A stretch of DNA of 64,000 bases, from assembly GCF_007744675.1 (NCBI RefSeq), contig NZ_CP036269.1, positions 2,707,546-2,771,545 of the forward strand, given 5' to 3'. The notes under the pieces are model-generated. The model was not told the DNA's origin. It saw only the letters and a program-made list of their open reading frames with translations, and did no database searches. The translations under genes were made by a program, and so were the position numbers. The DNA is from Gimesia alba. Its GTDB lineage: Bacteria; Planctomycetota; Planctomycetia; Planctomycetales; Planctomycetaceae. Positions within the stretch are counted from its first letter, which is position 1; every line of letters starts with the position of its first letter. This document shows, piece after piece, positions 25,612 to 35,306 of this stretch.

Positions 25612-27186
25612 CTAGTCGAAAAAAGTCCCTTCATCCTTATAGAGCTTGTATTCGACGCTGTCAGCCAATGCCAGCCAGCTGGCTTCGATCACATTTTCAC
25701 TGACACCGATGCTGCTCCAGACATTGTGCTCATCTTTGCTTTCGATGACAACACGCACGCTGGCAGCGGTACCTTCGGCTGAGTTGATGACACGCACCTT
25801 GTAATCAACCAGATGCATCTTTTCGAGGGCAGGATAAGCAGGGCAGAGTGCTTTTCGCAGCGCCGTATCCAGTGCATTCACCGGGCCATCACCTTCACCC
25901 ACCACATGTTCCTGTTCTCCATTCACAACCAGTTTGATGGTAGCTTCAGTGAGTGGCTCATGGGTCGCGTCAGATTCGACGTTCACGCGGTAGTGGATCT
26001 TCTCAAAGTGAGGTTTAAAGGTTCCTGCCACCTTTTTAACGAGCAGATCAAATGAGGCTTCAGCTGCTTCAAACTGATAACCTACGTTTTCCAGGTCCTG
26101 GACTTTTTCCAGGATTTTCGTCAGCAGTTCCGGGTCGTGATCGAGTTGATACTTGGTCGTTTTGGCCACGATATTCGAACGGCCAGACAGCTCGCTGACC
26201 AGGACTTTTCGTTGATTGCCGACGACTTCCGGTTCGATATGTTCGTAGCTGCGGGCGATGCGATTGACTGCGTGGACATGCATGCCACCTTTGTGGGCGA
26301 ATGCACTGCTGCCGACAAAGGGCTGGCTGGATCGAAAATTCATATTGGCCAGTTCGTAAACATAACGCGAGAGCTCAGTCAGGTTATGTAGATTGTTATC
26401 TAACAGAACCGAATACGCTTCTTTTTTGGTGACGAGGTTGGCAATCACGCTGATCAGATCGGCATTGCCGCAACGTTCGCCAAGACCGTTGATCGTTCCC
26501 TGGACCTGAACGACGCCATGCTCTACGGCCGCTAATGAGTTGGCCGTCGCCAGATCACAGTCGTTATGACAATGGATGCCCAGCGGCGTATCCAATTCAC
26601 TACGCACAAGGTCAACATATTTCGTGATGACTTCAGGCAGGCTACCGCCGTTCGTATCGCAGGGGATGATGATATCTGCACCTGCGTCTGCAGCAGCTTT
26701 GATGGTTTTCAGAGCGTATTCCGGGTTGGCGCGAAATCCGTCAAAGAAATGCTCCGCATCGTAGATGACTTCACGGCCGCAAGATTTGATGAACGAGACG
26801 GAATCGGCAATCATCGCCAGGTTTTCTTCGAGAGAAACACGCAGAACTTCTGTCACATGCAGGTCCCAGGTTTTACCGACAATCGTGACGACCGGGGCCT
26901 GTGAATCACGGAGTGCCTGCATGCCGACATCGTCTTTGGCGTCAATCTCCTTCCGGCGGGTCATTCCAAAAGCAGTTACTTTGGCGTGCTTCAGGTCCAT
27001 TTCTGCCACGCGCTGGAAATACTCGGTGTCTTTCGGATTGGATAGGGGATAGCCGCCTTCAATGTAGTCGAAGCCCATTTCATCGAGCTTTACGGTAATT
27101 TGCAGCTTATCTTCCAATGAGAAGTTAACGCCTTCTCCCTGGCTGCCATCCCGTAAAGTGGTGTCATACATCTGAATTCGGGCCAT
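25612..27186 (-). CDS. cimA: Citramalate synthase
   Basis: A 524-residue member of the isopropylmalate/homocitrate synthase group. TLRDGSQGEGVNFSLEDK near the N-terminus carries the metal-binding Asp and catalytic Arg. HCHNDCDLATANSLAAVEHG supplies the two His metal ligands, and NGLGERCGNADL completes the TIM barrel. The C-terminal LeuA allosteric domain (about 400-520) would bind isoleucine. The GSQGEGV wording fits CimA, which joins pyruvate and acetyl-CoA to (R)-citramalate for isoleucine synthesis, rather than LeuA. It lies upstream of valS on the same strand, which matches branched-chain amino acid use only loosely. Confidence 0.93.
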   Translation of the reverse strand: MARIQMYDTTLRDGSQGEGVNFSLEDKLQITVKLDEMGFDYIEGGYPLSNPKDTEYFQRVAEMDLKHAKVTAFGMTRRKEIDAKDDVGMQALRDSQAPVVTIVGKTWDLHVTEVLRVSLEENLAMIADSVSFIKSCGREVIYDAEHFFDGFRANPEYALKTIKAAADAGADIIIPCDTNGGSLPEVITKYVDLVRSELDTPLGIHCHNDCDLATANSLAAVEHGVVQVQGTINGLGERCGNADLISVIANLVTKKEAYSVLLDNNLHNLTELSRYVYELANMNFRSSQPFVGSSAFAHKGGMHVHAVNRIARSYEHIEPEVVGNQRKVLVSELSGRSNIVAKTTKYQLDHDPELLTKILEKVQDLENVGYQFEAAEASFDLLVKKVAGTFKPHFEKIHYRVNVESDATHEPLTEATIKLVVNGEQEHVVGEGDGPVNALDTALRKALCPAYPALEKMHLVDYKVRVINSAEGTAASVRVVIESKDEHNVWSSIGVSENVIEASWLALADSVEYKLYKDEGTFFD

Positions 27187-27330
27187 CGTAGGGGCTTTCT
27201 TTTACTGTGAAAAATTGAAGAATCGTTGATTGCGTCTGTCTGAAATTCGAAATCACTCGGAAACGATCTCCTGTTATTCTCTTCAGGCGATCGTGTGTCT
27301 ATCCTTGATGCGTCTTAGTGAATGCAATAA

Positions 27331-27360
27331 AAAAACCTCAGGTTGTGACCTGAGGTTATG
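27331..27360 (-). terminator. Intrinsic terminator after ftsK
   Basis: AACCTCAGGT (27334-27343) pairs with ACCTGAGGTT (27348-27357) around a TGTG loop. On the minus strand the stem is followed by a run of T (the A-run at 27328-27335). It lies about 260 bases beyond the ftsK stop and before cimA, separating the two transcripts. I see nothing else in the 430-bp gap. Confidence 0.85.
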
Positions 27361-27616
27361 AAAATCTGTTAAATTGGTAATGATCCTCAAGTCATTGGGA
27401 GTCTGTAATCTCACAAATAATAATAATGCTGCTAATGCAGACAGTATTGGAAACAGACAACATGGACCTGAAGACTTTCAAATCGGGCAAATAAACTTAA
27501 TTTAGATACACTCGTTTGGTGAGATCATAAGCAGACCGGCTGTGCTAGTCAAACGAAATTCTGAATTCCCTGTTCTTTAAAGCGAGATTCCAGGCAGTGC
27601 AGAGGAGAATGAGCCG

Positions 27617-29914
27617 TTAAACGAATTCCTCTTCGTATTCTTCTTCGCCATAATCATCTTCGAATTCGTTCTGTTTGGCGGCTTCCCATTCATCGATTGT
27701 GTACAAGACTTCACGTGCCTGGGAGCCATTGTATTCGCCGACGATACCATCTTCGGCCATGTAATCGATCAAACGGGCACCACGTCCATAACCCACGCCG
27801 AGGGCACGTTGCAGTAGAGAAACGGAGCCGCGACCTTCGCGAATCACGATTTCGACTGCGTCGTTGTACAGACTGTCTTCTTTGCGATCGGAATCGCCTT
27901 CGTTGTTTTTCTTCGAGTTGGCAGCAGTGATTTGAGCCAGTTCCGGACTGTATTCCGGTTCCATATCGCTGAAGAAGTCGATCACGCTTTCGATTTCTTC
28001 ATCACTGACATAGGCTCCCTGAGCACGGGTCAATTTACTGGTTCCGGGAGCGAGATACAGCATATCACCGTTACCGAGCAGGGCATCTGCCCCGTTTTCA
28101 TCCAGAACCACCCGGCTATCGCCACGGCTGGCAACCTGGAACGAAACGCGGGCAGGCAGGTTCGATTTGATCAGACCTGTGATGACATCAACGGTTGGTT
28201 TCTGTGTTGCCAGAACAAGGTGGATTCCAACAGCTCGCGATTTTTGTGCGAGGCGAATAATGTGTGCTTCCACGTCTTTGCCTGAGGTCATCATCATATC
28301 TGCAATTTCGTCTGCGACGATCACGATCGAAGGCATTTTTTCGGGCATCTGCAGGGCTTCGTCCGATTCCGGATCGATGCCGGCCATTTCTAGCACTTTT
28401 TCTTTACCAAGTTTGTTGAAGCTTTCAATGTTACGGGATCCACAACGGGCCAGGAGGTCATAACGTTCTTCCATCTTATCGACAGCCCACGCTAAAACGG
28501 CTTCCGCTTTTTTCATGTCGGTAATCACGGGGTGCATTAAATGGGGAATGCGTTTATAGCCACTCAATTCCACCATTTTGGGGTCGATCATCAACATCTT
28601 GACTTCGTTAGGAGTCCGCGTCATCAACAGAGACAGGATCAATGTATTCAGACACACACTCTTACCAGTTCCCGTTCGACCGGCAATCAATAAGTGAGGC
28701 AGCTTGGACAGGTCGGCTGTCAAAGGGTGACCACTGACGTCTTTACCCATGAAGAGCGGAATCCGACTTTTCTCTGCTTCATCCGAGCAGGATTCTATCA
28801 GTTCCCGTAGCCGTACCATGACTTGTTTTTCGTTAGGAACTTCAACGCCCACCGTATTTTTTCCAGGGATAGAAGGCACCACACGAACAGAAGGCACTCG
28901 CAGTGCAACTGCCAGATCATGAGCCAGGGCAGTGACTTTGGCGACACGCAAGCCTGGTTTCAAATCGAGTTCGAACAGTGTCAAAACAGGGCCGGTGTCG
29001 ATTTCGGAAACTTGAATATCCAGACCAAAGTCAGCGAAGGTATTTTCCAGAACTTCTGCGGCTTCTTCTGCTTTTTTCGCTAACAGTTCAAAGGGAAAGT
29101 TTTCCGCTTCTTCCAAAAGTTCTAACCCGGGCAACTTATACGAGCTGTTTTTTTTTTGCTCGATAGGCTGAGGCTTCCGCGCGATCCGAAGACCGGCGGG
29201 CGGATTGACTTTGATTGGCTTGCGTTTTTTTGCTTTTTTCGATTTGGGAACAGCGACGACTTCTTCTTCGTACTCTTCTTCCTCGTCTTCAGCAACGATC
29301 TCTTCTTCCTCTTCATATTCCTCTTCGTCTTCTTCATCCTCCTCAGAGGGTTCACGACTCAAAGCTCTGAAAGGAAAAGTCAGGCAGGAGAAAAGAATTC
29401 GCACCGGCAGTGTGTCGGCGGTTAGAAGCAGTCCGGCAAAAAACATGGAAGCCAACAGGACCAACGAACCAGCAATCGAAAATTTGGATTCGAGTAACGA
29501 GAAACCGAGCGCGCCAATATAACCGCCGCTGCCAATTAAGGGAGTGGCACTATTTTTGCCGAGCATCATCTGGCTGACAATACAGACCGAGATCAGAACG
29601 AGAGTCAGGCCAAAGAGTTCCACCATCACACCCGCGGCTTGCTGGCGGGAGAACATTCGCATGTCGACAACAATCAACGCCAGTAAAATGCCCCAGGCAC
29701 CAATTCCAAAGCCGGATCGGAGCAGATGAGCAATATGAGCGCCTGACGAACCACACAGGTTTTGAGCGACATCACGAACGGGGTAGACGAGTTGCGCAGG
29801 TGGATCGGCGGGATCGTAGCTGAACAGGCTCAGTCCGAGAAAGACTGTAACCGCCAGCAACCCCAGCGCGATCAGATCTGTTTTAAATCGATGAATGTCG
29901 ATCATGATGACCAA
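27617..29914 (-). CDS. ftsK: DNA translocase FtsK/SpoIIIE
   Basis: A 765-residue septal DNA pump that moves chromosome ends to the daughter cells. The N-terminus has about four membrane helices (residues 10-180). A short, strongly acidic linker (about 192-220, nearly all Glu, Asp and Tyr) is followed by a Lys/Pro-rich basic run. The motor has Walker A GRTGTGKS at 412-419 and the IVIVADEIADMMM Walker B. A C-terminal gamma-type winged helix (QRALGVGYGRGARLIDYM) reads orienting DNA sequences. Note that this lineage divides largely without FtsZ, so FtsK must work with other partners. Confidence 0.95.
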   Translation of the reverse strand: MVIMIDIHRFKTDLIALGLLAVTVFLGLSLFSYDPADPPAQLVYPVRDVAQNLCGSSGAHIAHLLRSGFGIGAWGILLALIVVDMRMFSRQQAAGVMVELFGLTLVLISVCIVSQMMLGKNSATPLIGSGGYIGALGFSLLESKFSIAGSLVLLASMFFAGLLLTADTLPVRILFSCLTFPFRALSREPSEEDEEDEEEYEEEEEIVAEDEEEEYEEEVVAVPKSKKAKKRKPIKVNPPAGLRIARKPQPIEQKKNSSYKLPGLELLEEAENFPFELLAKKAEEAAEVLENTFADFGLDIQVSEIDTGPVLTLFELDLKPGLRVAKVTALAHDLAVALRVPSVRVVPSIPGKNTVGVEVPNEKQVMVRLRELIESCSDEAEKSRIPLFMGKDVSGHPLTADLSKLPHLLIAGRTGTGKSVCLNTLILSLLMTRTPNEVKMLMIDPKMVELSGYKRIPHLMHPVITDMKKAEAVLAWAVDKMEERYDLLARCGSRNIESFNKLGKEKVLEMAGIDPESDEALQMPEKMPSIVIVADEIADMMMTSGKDVEAHIIRLAQKSRAVGIHLVLATQKPTVDVITGLIKSNLPARVSFQVASRGDSRVVLDENGADALLGNGDMLYLAPGTSKLTRAQGAYVSDEEIESVIDFFSDMEPEYSPELAQITAANSKKNNEGDSDRKEDSLYNDAVEIVIREGRGSVSLLQRALGVGYGRGARLIDYMAEDGIVGEYNGSQAREVLYTIDEWEAAKQNEFEDDYGEEEYEEEFV

Positions 29915-30357
29915 CCTGCAAATCTATCTATTAAAAGTTTTCGTTTGTATTTGAAACAGGGGAATCAACGGCGCGCAAAGCGGACGCAAATATAATTGTT
30001 GTTTTTGTGGGGATTAATCAGATTCGAGTAAAAATGGTTCCCGTCTGAGACTAAACCCAAGAACGTCAACAGACGGGAACATTTTCACGACTAGTGTCTC
30101 AATGGGGGGGCATTGAGACGTACCAAACAAAAGTATGGATTCTGCTAGATGTTGATTTCCTTAACTACTCAAACCTAGCACACGAATGGAGGGCGTGTCG
30201 GAAAAAGTCAACAAACGATGTTTCGTTTTTGCCACAAGAGGAGGACAAGGTCGGGTTAGAGAAATCAGCCGAAGCTGCGCGGGCCGGGTCGTTCGATCTT
30301 AACGATTATACCGACTGCTTGATTTCGCGAGTTGCAGGTCTATAAAAGAGAGCCGAC
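29915..30357. other. Intergenic region between coaB and ftsK, possible small RNA
   Basis: No protein gene is convincing. Two hairpins occupy 30031-30119 (separate entry). Between the coaB stop and these hairpins lie about 240 bases with a TATAAT on the minus strand near 30309-30314, but no good -35 element. A small minus-strand RNA ending at the hairpins is possible; equally this may be a long coaB 3' untranslated region. I could not match it to tmRNA, 6S, SRP or RNase P RNA by eye. Confidence 0.3.
30031..30119 (-). terminator. Tandem hairpins terminating the coaB transcript
   Basis: Reading the minus strand, GTCTCAATG/CATTGAGAC (30119-30111 with 30104-30096) forms a 9-bp stem around a C-run loop. 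It is followed by a 16-bp stem (30085-30070 with 30047-30031, core TTCCCGTCTG/CAGACGGGAA, one bulged base) over a 22-base loop. The second stem runs into a T-tract on the minus strand, so it should act as an intrinsic terminator. The plus strand has only a short T-run. Confidence 0.65.
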
Positions 30358-30987
30358 TTATTTGCCAGCCGCAATATGTTCCTGAATCCAGGCGATCAGA
30401 GAATCGGCGACCTGGGCTTTGGGCCCGGAGTAGGTCGCGACGGTTTCCTGGCTATGGTCAATGACTTCGACATGGTTTTCAGTAGATCCGATCGCGCTGA
30501 CGCTATTGAGGACGATCGCGTCGCATTTTTTGCTGTAGAGCTTACGAACAGCATTGAACCTCGCGTCTTGGGACTCAAGGGCGAAGCCCATGACCCAGCG
30601 GTCCCCTTTTTGTGTACCTAGCTCGGCGAGCACATCGATCGTCTCCACGAGTTCCAATGTGATGGCTTCGCCGGTTTTAGCGATTTTTCCGGGTTTGCGG
30701 GTTTTGATGCGATAATCGCAGACAGCCGCCGTTCCAATGACACCATCGCAGTCAGCGAACAGTTTCTCGCATTGTTTGAACATCTCATCGGTCGTTTCGA
30801 CGGGGTAGAGCTCACAGCCTTCAGGGGGAGAGAGTGTGACCGGGCCGGAAACCAGAGCGACTTCATGACCCGCCTGGATCGCGGAGCGGGCCAGGGCATA
30901 TCCCATCTGGCCGCTGCTGGCGTTGGATAAATAGCGGACATCATCCAGGTATTCTCGTGTTGGGCCCGCAGTGATGAGAATTCGCAT
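30358..30987 (-). CDS. coaB: Phosphopantothenate-cysteine ligase (stand-alone CoaB)
   Basis: A 209-residue protein equal to the C-terminal half of the usual CoaBC fusion. TAGPTREYLDDVRYLSNASSGQMG is the CoaB nucleotide-binding signature, and GTAAVCDYR and the K-x-x-K segment follow. It joins cysteine to 4'-phosphopantothenate, the second step from pantothenate to CoA. The partner decarboxylase is a separate gene 49 bases upstream on the same strand. The two make a split version of CoaBC and together with panD (52.8 kb) cover part of the CoA pathway. Confidence 0.93.
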   Translation of the reverse strand: MRILITAGPTREYLDDVRYLSNASSGQMGYALARSAIQAGHEVALVSGPVTLSPPEGCELYPVETTDEMFKQCEKLFADCDGVIGTAAVCDYRIKTRKPGKIAKTGEAITLELVETIDVLAELGTQKGDRWVMGFALESQDARFNAVRKLYSKKCDAIVLNSVSAIGSTENHVEVIDHSQETVATYSGPKAQVADSLIAWIQEHIAAGK

Positions 30988-31036
30988 GTTATTGATTCAC
31001 GTCCTGGCTGTTGAAGCTGGCTGAAGTCATTTCGTC

Positions 31037-31576
31037 TCAGCCCAGAATTGCTTCAATTTGGGTTAAGATCTCTGCTGGTTCCGCCATGCGACCTTTACCG
31101 ACCACGCCGCAACTGAGCCAGCCTTCTCCCGGTTCGACTATCTGAATGCCATCTGCTTTGATCTGTTCCAGGTTCCGTTGGACGGCTGGTTTGGCCCACA
31201 TTTCTGCATTCATGGCAGGGGCGAGTAGAATGGGGGTGGGGCAGGTAAGCGTCAGCGTGGAGAGCAGGTCGTCGCCAAAACCATGGGCCATCTGTGCGAT
31301 GACGTTGGCTGTTGCCGGAGCGATGACAAAGAGTTCGGCGCGCTTGACCAGGCCGATGTGTTCTCCCTGAAAATGTTCTTGTGGAGAAAACACACCCTGA
31401 TAGACCGGGCGTCCCGTCAATGCTTCAAAGGTGGTGGCGCCAATAAACTTTTGAGCCGCCTGGGTCATGACGACACTGACGGCTGCTCCTTTCTGGACCA
31501 GTTTACTGGTGAGGTCAGCCGCTTTGTAGGCGGCAATGCCTCCCGAAACCCCTAATAGAATTTCACGCCCCTGCAT
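31037..31576 (-). CDS. coaC: Phosphopantothenoylcysteine decarboxylase (stand-alone CoaC)
   Basis: A 179-residue HFCD-family flavoprotein. [16 protein letters not shown] binds [37 protein letters not shown] carries the catalytic His, and [10 protein letters not shown] is the PXMNXXMW family motif. [13 protein letters not shown] contains the active-site Cys. It removes CO2 from phosphopantothenoylcysteine. ATG 31576 is preferred to the upstream TTG at 31594 because GGA lies ten bases before it. The gene lies between rpoZ and coaB in one strand block, the order known from many bacteria. Confidence 0.93.
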   Translation of the reverse strand: MQGREILLGVSGGIAAYKAADLTSKLVQKGAAVSVVMTQAAQKFIGATTFEALTGRPVYQGVFSPQEHFQGEHIGLVKRAELFVIAPATANVIAQMAHGFGDDLLSTLTLTCPTPILLAPAMNAEMWAKPAVQRNLEQIKADGIQIVEPGEGWLSCGVVGKGRMAEPAEILTQIEAILG

Positions 31577-31609
31577 GAGTTCATTTCCGAGCAAATGAAA
31601 CTGGTTTGA

Positions 31610-31894
31610 CTAGGGAGCCAAATCTTCCAGTGAAGGACCTGCGTCGTCGTATTCGACGCCTTCCAGCGGGCTGACTGCTTCTTCCGTGATGGCGACTTCG
31701 CCAGACTGATCGAGATAGATTTTGTCTTCCATGATTTCCTGGACGACGACTTCCATATGATTTTTGGTCTGCAGTTCAACCAGCGGTCGTGCACCCCGAT
31801 TCAGGGCGACAATTCGTTTTTGAATCAGTGCGGACAATTTGAATCGACCACCGACTTTGTTGACGATTTCTTCTTCTTTAAATTCTTCCAACAT
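31610..31894 (-). CDS. rpoZ: RNA polymerase omega subunit
   Basis: A 94-residue protein. The core [30 protein letters not shown] matches the omega fold that wraps the beta-prime C-terminus and aids polymerase assembly. The tail after residue 60 is acidic and specific to this lineage. The start overlaps the 3' end of gmk by 17 bases, so the two genes are translationally coupled, and coaC follows 33 bases on. The gmk-rpoZ-coa order is widely conserved and supports the call. Confidence 0.9.
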   Translation of the reverse strand: MLEEFKEEEIVNKVGGRFKLSALIQKRIVALNRGARPLVELQTKNHMEVVVQEIMEDKIYLDQSGEVAITEEAVSPLEGVEYDDAGPSLEDLAP

Positions 31895-32492
31895 TAATTT
31901 CTTGCTCCCGTTGTTTCAGGATGGTGCCAATTTCAGTGACAGCCCGATCCAGTTCGTCATTGATAATGACATGACTATAATGTTTGGCCTGTTCCAATTC
32001 TTTCCGAATGGTTTCCAGCCGTTTTTCGATAACTTCTTCTGACTCTGTGCCTCGACTCCGAATGCGTTTTTCATATTCCTCATCGGAGGAGGTTCTGACA
32101 AAGAGTGTAATGGCCTGGGGGAACTGTTCTTTGAGTTTCAATGTTCCCTGCACATCAATTTCCAGAAACGGCCAGCCTCCCTCTTTGGCAGCCCGATCCA
32201 CTTCCGATTTTAACGTACCATACCAGTATCCCAACCCATGAACCTGCTCGCATTCCAGGAATTCGTTATTTTTTCGTCGTTCTTCAAATTCTTCCTGCGT
32301 CAGGAAGTAATAATCTTCTCCGTCTACTTCCCCTTTGCGTCGGGGCCGGGTCGTCGCTGAGATTGCTTTGACGAGCTTAACCGGTGATTCCTGCATTAAC
32401 CGATTAACGATTGTCGTTTTTCCACTGGCCGTTGGTCCAGACAGAACAATGATCGGAACTTCTGGTTGTGTGTTTGCTTGAGGTTCGGGCAC
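31878..32492 (-). CDS. gmk: Guanylate kinase
   Basis: A 204-residue enzyme that phosphorylates GMP to GDP. P-loop [12 protein letters not shown] is at about residues 18-29; the second residue set, [20 protein letters not shown], binds GMP. The C-terminal helix region (about 150-195) is normal. The first 12 residues are a polar extension, and a shorter start is possible. It lies in the same-strand group yicC, gmk, rpoZ, coaC, coaB, which is a classical bacterial arrangement. Confidence 0.95.
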   Translation of the reverse strand: MPEPQANTQPEVPIIVLSGPTASGKTTIVNRLMQESPVKLVKAISATTRPRRKGEVDGEDYYFLTQEEFEERRKNNEFLECEQVHGLGYWYGTLKSEVDRAAKEGGWPFLEIDVQGTLKLKEQFPQAITLFVRTSSDEEYEKRIRSRGTESEEVIEKRLETIRKELEQAKHYSHVIINDELDRAVTEIGTILKQREQEINVGRI

Positions 32493-32558
32493 TTTACAAA
32501 ACTCCAGAGTGATCGTTGTGTCGTCTCAGTCTTCAGTTCTTGGGGACAATGAAATATT

Positions 32559-33443
32559 TTATTCAACGTTCTGGACGTTTTCTCTGATTTTTTCCACAGC
32601 CAGTTTCATTTCAATCACCGCGTGTGAGATCTCAACATCGTTGGCTTTGGAGCCGATGGTATTGATTTCGCGAAACATTTCCTGCACCAGGAATTCCAGT
32701 TTTTTCCCTTGTGACGTTTTGCCTGTGATGATTGTATCAAATTGTTCCAGATGGCATTTGAGTCGGGTGATTTCTTCGTTGATATCGCAACGGTCTGCAA
32801 ACAGACTGACTTCCCGAATCAGACTATCCGGATCGAGTTCGACCTCCTGATCTTGCAGCAGGTCGCTTAGTCTCTGATGCAGTCGATCGCGGTAGCTGGT
32901 GACAACAAGCGGGGCTTTCTGTTTGACGATCTCCAGTTGATCGCAGATGATCTGGTTGCTGGCCAGCAGATCTGCCTGGGCTGACTCGCCTTCTGTTTTG
33001 CGGAACTCGGTTAGCTCGGTGAGGGCTCCCTGGATCGCCTGTTGAATCAGAGGCCAGTCGGCTTCTGGAGAATGTGATCGCGAGTAATTATCAATGGCCG
33101 CACCCGGTAAAGAAAGCAGGCTGTTGATGTTGTCTGGCAGCGGGAGGTGACAGACTTCGGTCAGGTGCTTGAGCTGTGACCAGTATTGCTGGATGACTTT
33201 TTCATCAAGCAGATAGTCGCTTGTGCGGTCCAGGCTATCGATTTTCAGCGTCAGGTTAACCGTACCGCGCGTAATCGAACCTCGCAGTAACTTTTCAATC
33301 TGGCTGCCAAGCTTTGCGTAAAAATCGGGGTATCGGGTCGATATTTTCAGGTAACGGTTGTTGACGGTTCGTATTTCAGCCTGGACCGAAAGCCGGTCAT
33401 CTTCAGCAGTCGAACTTCCAAAACCAGTCATGCCTAGCAGCAC
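32559..33443 (-). CDS. yicC: YicC family endoribonuclease-like protein
   Basis: A 294-residue protein. The N-terminal MTGFGSS and EIRTVNNRYLKISTRYPDF, and the C-terminal FLVQEMFREINTIGSKANDVEISHAVIEMKLAVEKIREN-type end, are the family hallmarks. YicC proteins are linked to RNA degradation. The longest frame starts at GTG 33443; an ATG four codons on (33431) directly opens the conserved MTGFG and is equally possible. It precedes gmk by 66 bases on the same strand, the arrangement also seen in Firmicutes. Confidence 0.92.
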   Translation of the reverse strand: MLLGMTGFGSSTAEDDRLSVQAEIRTVNNRYLKISTRYPDFYAKLGSQIEKLLRGSITRGTVNLTLKIDSLDRTSDYLLDEKVIQQYWSQLKHLTEVCHLPLPDNINSLLSLPGAAIDNYSRSHSPEADWPLIQQAIQGALTELTEFRKTEGESAQADLLASNQIICDQLEIVKQKAPLVVTSYRDRLHQRLSDLLQDQEVELDPDSLIREVSLFADRCDINEEITRLKCHLEQFDTIITGKTSQGKKLEFLVQEMFREINTIGSKANDVEISHAVIEMKLAVEKIRENVQNVE

Positions 33444-33530
33444 AACGCACTCTTTTCTGTCTAACAGGAATGTTTGGAGGTTAAGAGAACAGTCTCTTGT
33501 TTGAATTTATTTCGATGGTTGCCAGAAAGA

Positions 33531-34073
33531 CTAATTTGGTTTTGTTTCTGACTTGGTCGTTTCAGGTTTGTTCGCCTCAGGCTTAGCAGGCGTTTCCTGT
33601 TTTTTCTCAGTTGGAGCCGGTGTCTCTGTTGATTGGGGCGTTTCGGTCTTTTCTTCTGTGGCTGGTGTCTGAGGTTTCGCTGGTGTTTCCGTTAAATCTG
33701 CCGGTTTTTTAAATTCGGGCTTTGATGTTTCATCAGCTTCGACTAATGGTTCTTCTTTATCGGAATCGACCGCACTGGCTCCTTCAGCAACCGCACCCGG
33801 TGCGCCGGGGAATTTTCCAGAGCTGGCTCGTGTTGCGATTCCAGAAACCCCTGCCAGGATGACCCAGATCACAGCCATAACGACTGTGATTTTGGTAAAG
33901 ACATCGCCTGCTTTGGTACCCAGGGCACTCTGTCCGCCGGCCCCACCAAATGCACCGGCCAATCCGCCACCGCGTCCTTTTTGCAGGAGGATGATGATGA
34001 TCAGAAGTACGCCGAAGATCATTAATAGAGTCATCAAAACGGTGGCGAGGTCCAGAATGGCTGCAAACAACAT
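33531..34073 (-). CDS. secG: Protein-export membrane subunit SecG with long C-terminal tail
   Basis: A 180-residue protein. Two membrane helices (about 8-32 and 62-82) flank the SecG signature [29 protein letters not shown]. SecG assists SecYE and SecA in protein export. Typical SecG is 75-110 residues; here about 80 extra residues form a low-complexity tail of Pro, Glu, Thr and Lys (about 100-180), likely disordered in the cytoplasm. SecA in this window is also enlarged. The gene is 174 bases downstream of tpiA, a neighbourhood common to many bacteria. Confidence 0.93.
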   Translation of the reverse strand: MLFAAILDLATVLMTLLMIFGVLLIIIILLQKGRGGGLAGAFGGAGGQSALGTKAGDVFTKITVVMAVIWVILAGVSGIATRASSGKFPGAPGAVAEGASAVDSDKEEPLVEADETSKPEFKKPADLTETPAKPQTPATEEKTETPQSTETPAPTEKKQETPAKPEANKPETTKSETKPN

Positions 34074-34246
34074 TATGTCATCCTAATGGGTTATAGAACA
34101 TTCAGCGAACGAGCAGAAACCACAAGGGGAACAACTCGTTTCGATATTGAGTAAGAATAGCAGTATCATACAGTAGTGTCATACGATCTGTAAATCGATC
34201 CTGCAATCCGAGTGCAGCTGAATCGAGATAAATTGACCGTTTTCAG

Positions 34247-35020
34247 TTAACCGGCTGATAATTCAGCGGCAGCCTGAATAATGGGAATGAACAGTTCTGC
34301 CTTGAGGCTGGCTCCGCCCACCAGGGCGCCATCGACATTATTTTGGGAGAGGAGCTCCCTGGCGTTATCCGGTTTCACACTCCCGCCATACAGAATCCGG
34401 GTGGAATCAGCAATTTCAGCGGAATAGTGCTCTTTGAGCCAGTTTCGCAGATATTGATGGGCTGATTCGGCCTGCTCGGGAGATGCGGTTAAGCCGGTAC
34501 CGATGGCCCAGACTGGTTCGTAGGCGATGACGATCTGTCCAAATGCTGCTGCGTCAACTCCTTCAAGGCCCCCTGTCATCTGGGTGTTTAGGACCGCTTC
34601 CGTCTGGTCAGATTCCCGTTCGCTCTGTAACTCGCCGACGCAAAGAATGACTTGCAATCCTGCATCGAGGGCTTTTTTAACCTTCAAATTGATGTCAGTG
34701 TCGGTTTCGTTGAGAATGTGGCGTCGCTCGCTGTGTCCCAAAATGACAGACCGGCAACCGATATCGGTGAGCATTTCAGTTGCTGTTTCCCCGGTAAAAG
34801 CGCCAGGTGCTTCGTGGTAGCAATTTTGCGCACCAAAGCCAACACCCGAGCCATTGACAACATCACCGATGGTAGTCAGGTAAGGAAAGGGGGGGCAGAC
34901 CAGGACTTCGACTGCCTGATTCTCTTCTGGAACTTCAGCTACGAGAGCCTTAGCCAATTCTGCACCGGATTCTTTGGTTGTATTCATTTTCCAGTTACCA
35001 GCTACAAGAAAGCGACGCAT
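34247..35020 (-). CDS. tpiA: Triosephosphate isomerase
   Basis: A 257-residue TIM-barrel enzyme interconverting dihydroxyacetone phosphate and glyceraldehyde 3-phosphate. AGNWKMN carries the catalytic Lys, LGHSERR the electrophilic His, and [13 protein letters not shown] the catalytic Glu. YGGSVKPDN closes the phosphate site. Length and motif spacing are normal. It lies between pheA and secG on the minus strand, with no terminator obvious on either side. Confidence 0.97.
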   Translation of the reverse strand: MRRFLVAGNWKMNTTKESGAELAKALVAEVPEENQAVEVLVCPPFPYLTTIGDVVNGSGVGFGAQNCYHEAPGAFTGETATEMLTDIGCRSVILGHSERRHILNETDTDINLKVKKALDAGLQVILCVGELQSERESDQTEAVLNTQMTGGLEGVDAAAFGQIVIAYEPVWAIGTGLTASPEQAESAHQYLRNWLKEHYSAEIADSTRILYGGSVKPDNARELLSQNNVDGALVGGASLKAELFIPIIQAAAELSAG

Positions 35021-35306
35021 AATTCATCCTGTAATTAAAGAATGTGAAAGGGTTTGTGTTTCTCACGAACATTCACTTCTCTCAAAGTTCAAAAGAGAGC
35101 AGGGAGCGAGGAACAGACCGTATTCTATGAGCATCAAAATACGGGAAATTGTTATTTTTGAGGCGTATCGTGGTGGATAAGTTATTGATTCAGGGGCTGT
35201 GATTCAAGGAAACCACTGTGAAATCCTGAAATGCCGCCTTTTTTCACGCAATTTCTCTTATTATGAGGAGAAATCGAGGTAAAGCAGTCAAAATGAAGGG
35301 AGTCAG

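Noticed and set aside
29258..29340. Short-period repeat of TTC/TCC triplets
   Set aside because: It is the codon pattern of the acidic linker of FtsK, not a separate repeat element.
30094..30345. 83-codon plus-strand open frame
   Set aside because: Its start overlaps a terminator hairpin and the protein has no recognisable features; context favours an untranslated region.
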